A stretch of 34,118 nucleotides of DNA, from NCBI GenBank assembly GCA_029932985.1, contig JAOZPA010000007.1:1-34118 (forward strand). The letters are read 5' to 3'. Positions 8,951 to 19,204 of this stretch are shown here, piece by piece. Made by a program: the position numbers and the translations under genes. Under the pieces are notes generated by a model, which was not told the DNA's origin, did not search any database, and saw nothing but the letters and a program-made list of their open reading frames with translations. Each line of letters starts with the position of its first letter. The first letter of the stretch is position 1. This DNA comes from Campylobacterales bacterium. GTDB taxonomy: Bacteria > Campylobacterota > Campylobacteria > Campylobacterales > JAOZPA01.

Positions 8951-9502
8951 TTGAAAATCTTAATACTAGGAATTGGTAATATTTTATTTGGCGATGAGGG
9001 GATTGGAGTGCATTTGGCAAATTTTTTAAAGGCAAAATATCAATTTTCGTCTGATAAACACACAGTTGATATTATCGATGGGGGAACTTTGGCTCATCAG
9101 CTCATCTCCATCATTATCGATTATAATTATGTTTTTATTTTGGATTGTGTAGATACAGATGATGGAAAAATTGGGGATGTTTATTTCTTTGATTTTGAAG
9201 ATATTCCAGATTCTATAACTTGGCAAGGTTCAGCTCACGAAGTCGAAATGCTTCAAACTTTGCAGATGATTGAGCTTATGGAAAAGTTACCAACCATTAA
9301 AATAGTTGGAGCAATTCCCCACAATATCTCCCAAAACAGCACTTTTAATCTCACAGATAAAGTCGTAAATGCCAGTTTGGCTATGGAAAATATTATCATA
9401 AAAGAGTTAAAAAATCTTTCCATTAGTGTTTTGAAATTAAAAGATGTAAAAATCAACGAAATTGCCCAAAAATCATATCTCGGTGAGGGGATTAATAGAT
9501 GA
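8951..9502 (+). CDS. hyaD: hydrogenase maturation protease (HyaD/HupD family)
   Basis: MKILILGIGNILFGDEGIGVHLANFL, IIDGGTLAHQL, FILDCVDTDD; TTG start. Confidence 0.88.
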   Translation: MKILILGIGNILFGDEGIGVHLANFLKAKYQFSSDKHTVDIIDGGTLAHQLISIIIDYNYVFILDCVDTDDGKIGDVYFFDFEDIPDSITWQGSAHEVEMLQTLQMIELMEKLPTIKIVGAIPHNISQNSTFNLTDKVVNASLAMENIIIKELKNLSISVLKLKDVKINEIAQKSYLGEGINR

Positions 9503-11703
9503 GAATCAATCTCAAAATTACGGGGCAGGTTCAAGGGGTGGGATTTCGACCCTTTATCTACAAAATTGCAAATGATTTAAAGCTTGGTGGATTTGTGAAA
9601 AACAGCTCTTTTGGGGTGGAGATTGAGATTGAGGGAGATAAAAAAAAAATTGATAAATTTGAAAAGATTCTAAATAGTTCACTGCCCCCTTTGGCAAAAA
9701 TTGATAAATACAGAAAAAAAAAAATTACCCCAGATTTAGGTACAAAATTTGAAATTCTTAAAACAACTGGGGCTTTAAGTCCCCTCACCGTTTTGGTTTC
9801 TCCCGATGTGGCGGTGTGTAAATCTTGTTTAAAAGATATAAAAAATCAAAAAAAATATTTAAACTATTTTGCTACAAATTGTACAAATTGTGGAGCTAGA
9901 TATAGCATAATTAAAACTCTGCCTTATGATAGAAAAAATACATCGATGGCAAAATTTAAGATGTGTGAAAGTTGCAAAGATGAATATGAAAATCCAACAG
10001 ATAGGAGATTTCATACTCAGCCGATTGGTTGTAATAGTTGTGGAGCAAAATTAAAATTAATAGTGAAAAATGAAGAGTTAAAAATAGAGGAGAAAGAAAT
10101 TTATAAAAAAATCTCTTTTTTGATAAAACAAGGAAAAATTGGAGCGATTAAAGGGATTGGTGGATTTCACTTAGTTTGTGATGGGAAAAATGATGAAGTG
10201 GTAAAAAAATTAAGAGAGTTTAAAAACCGACCAACTAAACCATTTGCAATTATGTGTAAAAATTTAAAACAGATAAAAAAAATCACCAAAGTTAATAAAA
10301 AAGAGAGAGAGATTTTGATTTCAAAAGAATCTCCAATAGTTATTTTAAAAAAACGAAATAGAAAAAAAATTAGTAATTTTGTAGCTCCAAATATTGGTAA
10401 GATTGGTTGCTTTTTGCCCTATACTCCTCTCCATCATCTGCTTTTTAAATATCTGAAAAATCCTATAATTGCCACAAGTGCAAATCTCTCAAGTGAGCCG
10501 ATAATAACAAATAAAGATGAGATTTTAGAAAAGTTGCCGTTTGTAGATTTTGTAATTGATTTTAATCGGGATATTGTAAATGCAGTCGATGATAGTTTAG
10601 TTCAAGTGATAGATAATAAAATTCAAACTTTAAGACTTTCTAGGGGATTTGCCCCTAAAGTTATCAAATTACCATTTAAAATTGATAAAAAGATTTTAGC
10701 GGTTGGGGGACAAAAGAAAAATTCTTTATCTCTAGCTTATGATGATACTATTATTATTTCACCACATATTGGAGATTTGGGTAGCTTAAAATCTTTTAAT
10801 TTTTTTTTGAGAACATTAGAAACTTTTAAAAATTTTTATGATTTTCAGCCAAAGATTATTGTTTGTGATAAACATCCCTTTTATGAAACTTCAAAGTGGG
10901 CAAAAGAGTTAAAAAAGCAAAATCCAAAATTAAAAATTGTAGAGGTTCAACATCATCTAGCTCATATTTATAGTTGCAAGGCGGAGTTTAATTTGAGTGG
11001 AAAATATACAGGTTTTAGTTTTGATGGGACAGGTTTTGGGGATGATGAGACTTTGTGGGGTGGTGAAGTTTTTGTGGGGGATGAGCGGAGATATTTTTTT
11101 AAACCAATTAAACTGCTTGGGGGTGAAAAGGCGATAAAAGAGCCACGGCGAATCGCTTTGAGTTTGCTTTTTGAAAAATATACACTAACACAAGTTTTGA
11201 ATTTTAATTTGAAATCTTTTACAAAGCAAGAGATAAAAACTCTTCATCAAAGTTATCAAAAAAATTTAAACTCTCCACTTTCTAGCTCTGTTGGTCGCCT
11301 TTTTGATGGGGTTGCTAGTTTGGCAAATCTGATTCAAATTCAAAGCTATGAGGGTGAAGCTGGTCTGTTATGTGAAGAAAATTTTAATTCTAAAATCAGT
11401 AAAACTTTTGAGTATTCTATAAAAGCTGGGGAGATAGAGATAAAATTTGATTTTTTTGAAAAAAATATTGTGACTATTTTCATAAATACACTAGCGAAAA
11501 TTATTGTAGATATTGCAAAAATAGAAAAAAAAGAGGTAATTTTGAGTGGTGGTGTATTTCAAAATAAAACTTTGCTAGAATTAGTTATGAGAAAACTTAA
11601 AAGAGAGAATATCATATTTTACTATAATCAAAAAACTCCAATTAATGATGGTGGAATTTCATTGGGACAAATCTATTATTTTATCTCTAAAGGAAAGAAA
11701 TAA
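9499..11703 (+). CDS. hypF: carbamoyltransferase HypF
   Basis: Acylphosphatase GQVQGVGFRPF; two zinc-finger regions; YrdC-like domain; Kae1-like VQHHLAHIYS and FDGTGFGDDETLWGGE; ATGA overlap with hyaD. Confidence 0.95.
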   Translation: MRINLKITGQVQGVGFRPFIYKIANDLKLGGFVKNSSFGVEIEIEGDKKKIDKFEKILNSSLPPLAKIDKYRKKKITPDLGTKFEILKTTGALSPLTVLVSPDVAVCKSCLKDIKNQKKYLNYFATNCTNCGARYSIIKTLPYDRKNTSMAKFKMCESCKDEYENPTDRRFHTQPIGCNSCGAKLKLIVKNEELKIEEKEIYKKISFLIKQGKIGAIKGIGGFHLVCDGKNDEVVKKLREFKNRPTKPFAIMCKNLKQIKKITKVNKKEREILISKESPIVILKKRNRKKISNFVAPNIGKIGCFLPYTPLHHLLFKYLKNPIIATSANLSSEPIITNKDEILEKLPFVDFVIDFNRDIVNAVDDSLVQVIDNKIQTLRLSRGFAPKVIKLPFKIDKKILAVGGQKKNSLSLAYDDTIIISPHIGDLGSLKSFNFFLRTLETFKNFYDFQPKIIVCDKHPFYETSKWAKELKKQNPKLKIVEVQHHLAHIYSCKAEFNLSGKYTGFSFDGTGFGDDETLWGGEVFVGDERRYFFKPIKLLGGEKAIKEPRRIALSLLFEKYTLTQVLNFNLKSFTKQEIKTLHQSYQKNLNSPLSSSVGRLFDGVASLANLIQIQSYEGEAGLLCEENFNSKISKTFEYSIKAGEIEIKFDFFEKNIVTIFINTLAKIIVDIAKIEKKEVILSGGVFQNKTLLELVMRKLKRENIIFYYNQKTPINDGGISLGQIYYFISKGKK

Positions 11704-11714
11704 AATATTTTTTT

Positions 11715-11744
11715 TTGCATAAATAAAGTAAAAAAGAGTATAAT
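11715..11744 (+). promoter_or_regulatory. candidate sigma70 promoter for the kinase array
   Basis: TTGCAT (11715-11720), 18-nt spacer, TATAAT (11739-11744), upstream of ATG 11801. Confidence 0.5.
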
Positions 11745-11800
11745 ATGAAATTGTAAAATAAAAATTCAATGGGTAACCTTGTGTGTACTGAGGTCTTAAA

Positions 11801-13651
11801 ATGCAAACAAAAAGAGAGTTTATGAGATTAAAGATTATTTTACCTATTAGTTTTATACTGATTTATGGTATGTTTGTTTTCACAAAAGCAAATATTAAAA
11901 ACAATAGAATAGAGTTAGAATTATCTGAGCAGGTTAAAAATTTAGAAACTCATTATCTTATGATAAAAGATTATTTTTTAACTGATGCTAGAAGTATTAG
12001 AGATAGAGTTAGGTTGAAATCTAATGTTATCGAACTATTTTCACAAGCACAAGATGCCACAGATGAGGAAAAAATAGTTTTGCGAAATAGATTATATAAT
12101 ATTGTAAAACCACTTTATGATAGAATTCATAGCAGGGGAATTTTGCAATTTCAATTTGTTTTACCAAATAATGAAAGTTTTCTAAGAGTTCATAAGCCAA
12201 CTAAATATGGTGATGATTTAACTGATATTAGGTATAGTTTCAAATATGCAAATGAGCAAAAAAAAGAGATAGAGGGGTTTGAGCAGGGGCGGACAGCTCA
12301 TGGGTTTAGATATGTATTTCCGTTTTATGATAAAAAAAACAGCCATTTAGGTTCAACTGAAATTTCTCTCTCCTCTAACTCTATTGAAAATAAATTATTA
12401 AATGTAAATAAGATTCATTCCCATTTTTTGGTTAACAAATCTATATTTTCAGTCAAAGCGTGGGAAACTAAAGATTTAATTACTAAGTATATCCCAAGTA
12501 TTGAACACAAAGATTATATGTTCACTTTGACAAATCATTCAGATATAAAAAAATTACAAGATAGTGAAAAATCTATTATTGCCCCTCTCAAAGATGAAAT
12601 TTATCGTAAAATGCCTTTGGGGAAATCATTTGCTTTATATATAGAATATAAAAATAGTGTAAAAGTGGTGACATTTTTGCCTATTAAAAATGCACAAAAA
12701 GATAAAGTTGTGGCTTATATAGTGGCTTATACGGATAATCATAATATCTATAATATCTGCAAAAATTATCGATATTCAAATATTTTTGTTTTTTTAGGAA
12801 TGTTGGTTTTGTTTTATTTTGTCTATAAAGATTTAAATTATAAGCAATTTCTAAAGAGCGAAATAGATAAAAAAACAAAAGTTTTAAATGAGTTAAATAG
12901 TAATTTGGAGTTAAAAATTAAAGATGAAGTGGATAAAAACAGACAGCAACAACTTCTAATGATGAGGCAAAATAGATTAGCCCAGATGGGTGAAATGATA
13001 AGTATGATTGCCCATCAATGGCGACAGCCCCTGAATAATTTAACTTTTTTAAATCAACTGATAGCCTTTACATATAGGAGAGGAAACTTAAATGATGAGA
13101 ATATGGAGGATTTTAATCAAAATGCGAAAAAACAGATAGAAGATATGTCTCAAACTATTAAAGATTTTAGTAATTTTTTTAAACCTCAAAAAGAGATGAG
13201 AAATTTTTGTATAAATAAAGTAATTAATAGTATAATAGAGATTTTAAATCCACTTTTCAGTAAGTACAACCTGTCGATAGAATTTATCAATATTAAAGAT
13301 ACTTTTGAGACTAATGGATTTGAAAATGAATTAAGACAAGCTTTAATAAATATTATAAATAATTCAAAAGATGCTTTGATAGAAAATGGTGTGGAAGATA
13401 AGAAAATTAAAATACAATTAAAAGAGATTGAAGGCAAGGTTATTATAAGTATTAGTGATAATGGTGGTGGGATTGATGAAGAGATAATGAATAAAATTTT
13501 TGACCCCTATTTTACAACTAAAGGGGAAAAGAATGGTACGGGGCTAGGTTTGTATATGGCAAAATTAATCATAGAGGACCACATGGATGGCAAGATTGTA
13601 GTGATAAATAGAAAAAATGGTGTGGTTTTTGATATAAGTTTAAAAATTTAA
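11801..13651 (+). CDS. membrane sensor histidine kinase with dCache_3-like periplasmic domain
   Basis: LPNNESFLRVHKPTKYGDDLTDIR sensor motif; two TM segments; MIAHQWRQPLNNL; GTGLGLYMAKLIIEDH. Confidence 0.88.
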   Translation: MQTKREFMRLKIILPISFILIYGMFVFTKANIKNNRIELELSEQVKNLETHYLMIKDYFLTDARSIRDRVRLKSNVIELFSQAQDATDEEKIVLRNRLYNIVKPLYDRIHSRGILQFQFVLPNNESFLRVHKPTKYGDDLTDIRYSFKYANEQKKEIEGFEQGRTAHGFRYVFPFYDKKNSHLGSTEISLSSNSIENKLLNVNKIHSHFLVNKSIFSVKAWETKDLITKYIPSIEHKDYMFTLTNHSDIKKLQDSEKSIIAPLKDEIYRKMPLGKSFALYIEYKNSVKVVTFLPIKNAQKDKVVAYIVAYTDNHNIYNICKNYRYSNIFVFLGMLVLFYFVYKDLNYKQFLKSEIDKKTKVLNELNSNLELKIKDEVDKNRQQQLLMMRQNRLAQMGEMISMIAHQWRQPLNNLTFLNQLIAFTYRRGNLNDENMEDFNQNAKKQIEDMSQTIKDFSNFFKPQKEMRNFCINKVINSIIEILNPLFSKYNLSIEFINIKDTFETNGFENELRQALINIINNSKDALIENGVEDKKIKIQLKEIEGKVIISISDNGGGIDEEIMNKIFDPYFTTKGEKNGTGLGLYMAKLIIEDHMDGKIVVINRKNGVVFDISLKI

Positions 13652-13652
13652 T

Positions 13653-13672
13653 ATTAGGCAAGGCGACCTAAT
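13653..13672. other. small perfect inverted repeat
   Basis: ATTAGG-CAAGGCGA-CCTAAT immediately after the upstream HK stop. Confidence 0.5.
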
Positions 13673-13699
13673 AAAAATAGTTTAGAAATGGAGTAGGAG

Positions 13700-14941
13700 A
13701 TGTTGTTAAAAAATTTTACATTACTGTATGTAGAAGATAATAATGATATGCAAAATTATATGAAATCTTTTTTGCAAAGTGAGGTGAAAGAGTTTTATCA
13801 AGCTTTTAATGGTCAACAAGGGCTTGAGATTTATAGAGACAAAAAACCTAATATTATATTAAGTGATATTAGTATGCCATTGTTGGATGGTCTGGAGATG
13901 GCTGAGGAGATTAAAAAAGATAATCGAAGGCAACCTATCTTATTAATATCAGCATTTCAAGATATGGAGACATTGAAAAAAGCGATAAATATAGGGATTG
14001 ATGGCTTTATCTCTAAGCCAATTAAGGAGCTTGAACATCTATTGGATATGATTGAGGATATTGCTCGTCATCTGCAAAATGAGATAGATGTTAAGAATCT
14101 CAAAAAAGAGGAGCAGAAAACTTGTGAGTTGAAATTTTTAAATTTAACTCTTAATAAAAAAGTAAAAGAGAAAACTCAAGAGTTAGAGGATATAAATAAA
14201 AATCTAAAAGATATTATAAAAACAGAGGTTGATAAAAATAGGGATAAAGATAAATGGTTATTGCATCAAGCAAGGCTGGTTCAGATGGGGGAGATGATAA
14301 GTATGATTGCCCATCAATGGCGACAACCGTTAAATGCAATTAGTGCAAGAAGTGCAAATATGCTCATAAAAGCACAGCTTGGTAAGCTCGATAGAGAATT
14401 AGTCATTGAGGAATCTATTAAAATAGATGAATATTCTCAAGATTTAAGCAAAACAATCAATGATTTTCGAGATTTTTTTAAACCAAATTCGATGAGAGAG
14501 CATATTGATTTTTGCTCTTTGATAAAATCGGTTTTGGGGATTTTAGAGACCTCCATCACTAGTAAAAATATTGAATTGATTTTGGATCTAAATTGTGATG
14601 ATAAATTTAATGTTTATCCAAACGAGATTCGACAAGTTATTCTAAATTTAGTTAAAAATGCAGAGGATGCACTTATTGTAAATAAAATCAAAACCCCCTT
14701 TATCAAAATTATAACTTATGTAGAAAAGGGTAAATATATTTTAGAGGTGAGTGATAATGGTGGTGGAATTTCACAAAAGATAGTTAATAAAATTTTTGAC
14801 CCCTATTTTAGTACCAAAAGTCAAAAAAATGGTACAGGCTTGGGGCTATATATGAGTAAAATTATTATTGAAGAGCATTGTAATGGTGAGATTGCTTTTT
14901 TTAATAATAAAGATGGAGCGGTATTTAAAATAATTTTGTAG
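13700..14941 (+). CDS. REC-histidine kinase hybrid
   Basis: LLYVEDNND...ILSDISMPLLDGL receiver; MIAHQWRQPLNAIS; GTGLGLYMSKIIIEEH. Confidence 0.88.
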   Translation: MLLKNFTLLYVEDNNDMQNYMKSFLQSEVKEFYQAFNGQQGLEIYRDKKPNIILSDISMPLLDGLEMAEEIKKDNRRQPILLISAFQDMETLKKAINIGIDGFISKPIKELEHLLDMIEDIARHLQNEIDVKNLKKEEQKTCELKFLNLTLNKKVKEKTQELEDINKNLKDIIKTEVDKNRDKDKWLLHQARLVQMGEMISMIAHQWRQPLNAISARSANMLIKAQLGKLDRELVIEESIKIDEYSQDLSKTINDFRDFFKPNSMREHIDFCSLIKSVLGILETSITSKNIELILDLNCDDKFNVYPNEIRQVILNLVKNAEDALIVNKIKTPFIKIITYVEKGKYILEVSDNGGGISQKIVNKIFDPYFSTKSQKNGTGLGLYMSKIIIEEHCNGEIAFFNNKDGAVFKIIL

Positions 14942-15046
14942 GTTTAGTGTTTCGCAATTGTACCCTATCAATTGAGAAATAATATGGTATTTGTGCCAAA
15001 TAGCAGGAATATATGATATTCTATTTGTAAAAGAGGGGATTAAATT

Positions 15047-17029
15047 TTGGATGAGTTACAGGAAATTATTAATTATAGTTTTGGATTAAGCTTATTATAT
15101 GTAGAGGATAATGAGTTTTCAAGAGAGGCGACTATTCCAATTTTGGAAGAGTTTTTTGGTCATATTACAGTGGCGGTTGATGGTCAAGATGGATTTGAAA
15201 AGTTTCAAAAAAAAGCTTATGATATTGTAATTTCAGATATAAATATGCCAAAACTAGATGGTCTGCAGATGACAAAAAAGATAAAAGAGGGTGGATGTGA
15301 TATTCCTGTTTTGATTCTTTCATCTTATAATGAGTCTAAATATTTTAAAGATAGTATTAAATTGGGTGTGGATGGCTATCTTCATAAACCTATTGAGATA
15401 AAACAATTTATGGATGTTTTGGGTGAAATCATAGGAAAATTGAAAAAAAGAGATAAAACTAGAAGAGATTTAGATTTTTTGTCTCAATATCAAGAAGCTA
15501 TTGACAAAAGTTCAATCGTTTCAAAAACAGATTTACAGGGGTTGATTACCTATGTTAATAGCGAGTTTTGCAAAATCTCTGAATATACTGAAGAGGAGCT
15601 TATAGGCAAAAATCATAATATTATAAGACATCCTAGCAACTCATATAGAATGTATAAAGAGCTTTGGGATACGATTAAAAATAAAAAAAAGACTTGGCAA
15701 GGGATTATGAAAAGTAGGTCAAAGAGTGGGAAAAGCTATTATGTAAAAACAGTAGTTAAACCAATTTTTGATGAAAAGGGCGAGGTGGTTGAGTATATAG
15801 CTTTGCGAAATGATATAACAAATATTATGAACCCCAGACGCCAACTTAATGATTTCATACATCCTAATGAGGAATATATGGTGATATTTATCAAAATTGC
15901 TGGTTTTGATGATATTGAAAGATTTTATGGAAACAGATTGACAGCTTTGATTGAAGATAAATTTTCTGAGAGACTTTTTGAGATTATGCCTAATAAATAT
16001 AAATTTGAAAGAATATTTCCGTTGGGGGACGGTGAATTTGTATTTATTAAAAACAGAAAAGAGATTGATTTAAGTATTAGAAATTCCATTAGAAAATTAC
16101 GACTTTTTCAAGAAATTGTAAATGACACAACTATTGAGATAGATGATGTTGATTGTGATTTGTCTATTATTATCAGTTTTGCTTGTGGCAAGGGGGCTTT
16201 GGATAATGCCAAATATGGGTTAAAAGAGTTGATTCATTCTAAGCAAAGTTTTATTGTGGCAAATGATTTTGTGAGTGAAGAGTATGATAAAGCAAAGCAA
16301 AATTTGAAAACTTTAAAGATGATTAAAAAAGCGATTGATGATTTTAGAATTGTCTCCTATTTTCAGCCAATTATCAATAATAAGACAAAAAAAGTGGCAA
16401 AATATGAGTCATTGGTGAGGTTGATTGATGAAGATGGTAAAGTTTTGACTCCATATCATTTTTTAGATGTTGCAAAAAAGGGGCAATATTACACTAAAAT
16501 AACCTCGATTGTGCTTGAAAATTCTTTTAATGCCCTTAAATATACAGATATGGACATATCTATAAATTTATCTGCATTGGATATAGAGAAAAAATCGACG
16601 AGGGATAAGCTTTATAAATTATTGGAGATTTATCGAAAAGATAACTCTCGTGTGGTGTTTGAGCTTTTGGAGGATGAGGATATAAAAGATTTTAATTTAA
16701 TAAAAAAGTTTATCAAATCTGTTAAAAATATGGGAGTGAAGATAGCGATTGATGATTTTGGCACGGGGTATTCTAATTTTGAAAGATTGCTAGATTATCA
16801 ACCAGATATTTTAAAAATAGATGGGTCTTTGATAAAAAATATAGAAAATGATAAATTTTCACTCTCGGTGGTCAAGACGATTGTAGCTTTTGCAAAGGAG
16901 CAAAATATTAAGATAGTAGCAGAGTTTGTAGAAAATGAGAAAATTTTTAATATTTTAAATGTTTTTGGAATTGATTATTCACAAGGTTATTATTTTGGTA
17001 AACCTGAAGCTTTGAAAATGATTAAGTAG
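15047..17029 (+). CDS. REC-PAS-(degenerate GGDEF)-EAL protein, candidate c-di-GMP phosphodiesterase
   Basis: REC LLYVEDNEF...VISDINMPKLDGL; Aer-like PAS; GDGEF in place of GGDEF; ESLVR in place of EALVR; IAIDDFGTGYSNFERL; ILKIDGSLI; AEFVEN; QGYYFGKP; TTG start. Confidence 0.88.
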   Translation: MDELQEIINYSFGLSLLYVEDNEFSREATIPILEEFFGHITVAVDGQDGFEKFQKKAYDIVISDINMPKLDGLQMTKKIKEGGCDIPVLILSSYNESKYFKDSIKLGVDGYLHKPIEIKQFMDVLGEIIGKLKKRDKTRRDLDFLSQYQEAIDKSSIVSKTDLQGLITYVNSEFCKISEYTEEELIGKNHNIIRHPSNSYRMYKELWDTIKNKKKTWQGIMKSRSKSGKSYYVKTVVKPIFDEKGEVVEYIALRNDITNIMNPRRQLNDFIHPNEEYMVIFIKIAGFDDIERFYGNRLTALIEDKFSERLFEIMPNKYKFERIFPLGDGEFVFIKNRKEIDLSIRNSIRKLRLFQEIVNDTTIEIDDVDCDLSIIISFACGKGALDNAKYGLKELIHSKQSFIVANDFVSEEYDKAKQNLKTLKMIKKAIDDFRIVSYFQPIINNKTKKVAKYESLVRLIDEDGKVLTPYHFLDVAKKGQYYTKITSIVLENSFNALKYTDMDISINLSALDIEKKSTRDKLYKLLEIYRKDNSRVVFELLEDEDIKDFNLIKKFIKSVKNMGVKIAIDDFGTGYSNFERLLDYQPDILKIDGSLIKNIENDKFSLSVVKTIVAFAKEQNIKIVAEFVENEKIFNILNVFGIDYSQGYYFGKPEALKMIK

Positions 17030-17050
17030 AAAAGAGGAAATAGGAAATTT

Positions 17051-19204
17051 ATGAAAATTGATGATTTAGAGAAACTAAAAAAACAAACTATCATAGGTGT
17101 TGTTTGCCTCTTTATGTTTATTATGATATATAAAATTTATTCAACTATCAATGAGTTTAATCAAAATAAAAATAGGCAAAAAACTCTGATTTTTAAGCAG
17201 ACAGATTATATTTATAATAGCAAAATTGAGTTTATTAGCAAAACATTTTTAAATAGACTTCAAAATATTATATCTGGGCAACATATCAAAGATTGTATCA
17301 AAAATAGAGATAGAGAGGCATTGTATAAATTTTCTATAGATAGATTTATGACCTTGAAAAAAGATTTTTCATCATTAAAGCAGATGCATTATCACTTGCC
17401 AAATCATACCTCTTTTTTGAGAATCCATAAACCTAAAATTTTTGGGGATAATTTGAAGGAGAAACGACCCCTCATCGCAGAAACAATTAAGAGTAAAAGT
17501 ATGCAAAAAGGGTTTGAATCTGGAATTTATGACAAAAAAAGTATCACTTATCGAATAGCTATCCCAATTATGGAGGATGAAAAATTACTTAGTGTAGTTG
17601 AGCTGGGTATCGACATAAAAGGGATTTTGGCACAGATAAATAGTTTTCTAAATGCTAGTTACAATAAAGAGATTTATATAGGTTCTCTACTTTTAAAAGA
17701 TACTAAATTTTTAAAAAACAAAAAAGATAGGATAGATTTTAGCAATTATAAATTAATCTCCTCTCATCTAATTATCAAAGAGATTTTGAGAAAAATTAAT
17801 CCTGCAAAAAATAAGCAAAATATAGAACTTAATGGTAGGGATTATTTTATTTTTTGGAATCAAGAAAAATTAGAAAATTTTAAAAATCAAGAGGTTGGTA
17901 CATTTATTTATGCTTTTGACATAACTGATATAAAAAATAATTTCAGATTAAAGATGTTATTTGCAATAATTCACCCACTTGGTATGATGTTTCTTTTTCT
18001 TTTTATCCTTTTAATTGTCTTTAGATATATAAAAAAGCAAATCAAATTAAATACTATAAAGATTAAAAAAATTGTAAATAACCAAAAATCAATAGTTATC
18101 ATAACTGATGGTAAAAAAATAATTCAAGCAAATAGTAGTTTTTGCAAATTTCTAAAATGTAAAAGTTTAGCTATGTTTTTAAGCAAATATGATTGTATCT
18201 CTGATAAATTTGAAAATATTGAAGGTTATTTGCAAAAAGATAATGATGGTCAGAATTGGTTGGAATTTATGAGAACTCATAAAAACATAAACCATATAGT
18301 TAAAATTATAGACAATGAAAATAATACTCATATTTTTTCTGTAAATTTAGATAATTTTAAACAAGAGAAAGGGATGGAGTTTGTAGTCTCTTTTGAAGAT
18401 ATTACACAAGCAAAAGTGCTATATAAAAAAAATAAAGAGTTAAATGAGCTAAATGAGTTAAATGAAAATCTTGAAAAAAATCTTATGGAAAAAGATAAAC
18501 AACTTCTTCAGCAATCAAGATTTGCTCAAATGGGTGAGATGCTGAGTATGATAGCCCATCAATGGCGACAACCTCTAAATGCGATTAGTGCGACAAGTAT
18601 ATCTGTAAATCTTAAGTCAAAACTTGGCAAATTAAAACCTGAAGACTTAGTGAACTATATGGAAAATATATCTAATTATTCTCAACACTTAAGCCAAACT
18701 ATTAATGATTTTCGAGATTTTTTTAAATCAAATAAAGATATTAAAGAGGTTAGTTTTTGTCAACTTATAGAATCGGTTTTGGGGATTATTGAAATATCAA
18801 TTGAAACTAAAGGTATAAAATTAATCAAAGAGCTTGAATCTAAAGAGAAATTTAATACTTATCCAAATGAGATAAAGCAAGTGATTTTGAATTTAGTAAA
18901 AAATGCGGAGGATATACTTTTAGAAAAAAATATCAAAAATCCATTTATTAAAATCAAAACTTATAAAATTGAAGATAACCATATTTTGGAAGTTGGAGAT
19001 AATGGTGGTGGTGTGCCTGAAAAGATAATAGACCATATTTTTGACCCCTATTTTAGCACAAAGGGAGATAAAGATGGTACTGGACTGGGGCTTTATATGA
19101 GTAAAACTATTATAGAAAAACATTGTGGTGGAAAGCTTAGTGTTTTTAATGATAATAATGGTGCTGTATTTAGAATAAAATTATTCAATATAAGGGAAAA
19201 TTAG
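17051..19204 (+). CDS. membrane sensor histidine kinase with dCache_3-like sensor
   Basis: LPNHTSFLRIHKPKIFGDNLKEKRP; TM segments; MIAHQWRQPLNAISATSIS; GTGLGLYMSKTIIEKH. Confidence 0.88.
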   Translation: MKIDDLEKLKKQTIIGVVCLFMFIMIYKIYSTINEFNQNKNRQKTLIFKQTDYIYNSKIEFISKTFLNRLQNIISGQHIKDCIKNRDREALYKFSIDRFMTLKKDFSSLKQMHYHLPNHTSFLRIHKPKIFGDNLKEKRPLIAETIKSKSMQKGFESGIYDKKSITYRIAIPIMEDEKLLSVVELGIDIKGILAQINSFLNASYNKEIYIGSLLLKDTKFLKNKKDRIDFSNYKLISSHLIIKEILRKINPAKNKQNIELNGRDYFIFWNQEKLENFKNQEVGTFIYAFDITDIKNNFRLKMLFAIIHPLGMMFLFLFILLIVFRYIKKQIKLNTIKIKKIVNNQKSIVIITDGKKIIQANSSFCKFLKCKSLAMFLSKYDCISDKFENIEGYLQKDNDGQNWLEFMRTHKNINHIVKIIDNENNTHIFSVNLDNFKQEKGMEFVVSFEDITQAKVLYKKNKELNELNELNENLEKNLMEKDKQLLQQSRFAQMGEMLSMIAHQWRQPLNAISATSISVNLKSKLGKLKPEDLVNYMENISNYSQHLSQTINDFRDFFKSNKDIKEVSFCQLIESVLGIIEISIETKGIKLIKELESKEKFNTYPNEIKQVILNLVKNAEDILLEKNIKNPFIKIKTYKIEDNHILEVGDNGGGVPEKIIDHIFDPYFSTKGDKDGTGLGLYMSKTIIEKHCGGKLSVFNDNNGAVFRIKLFNIREN

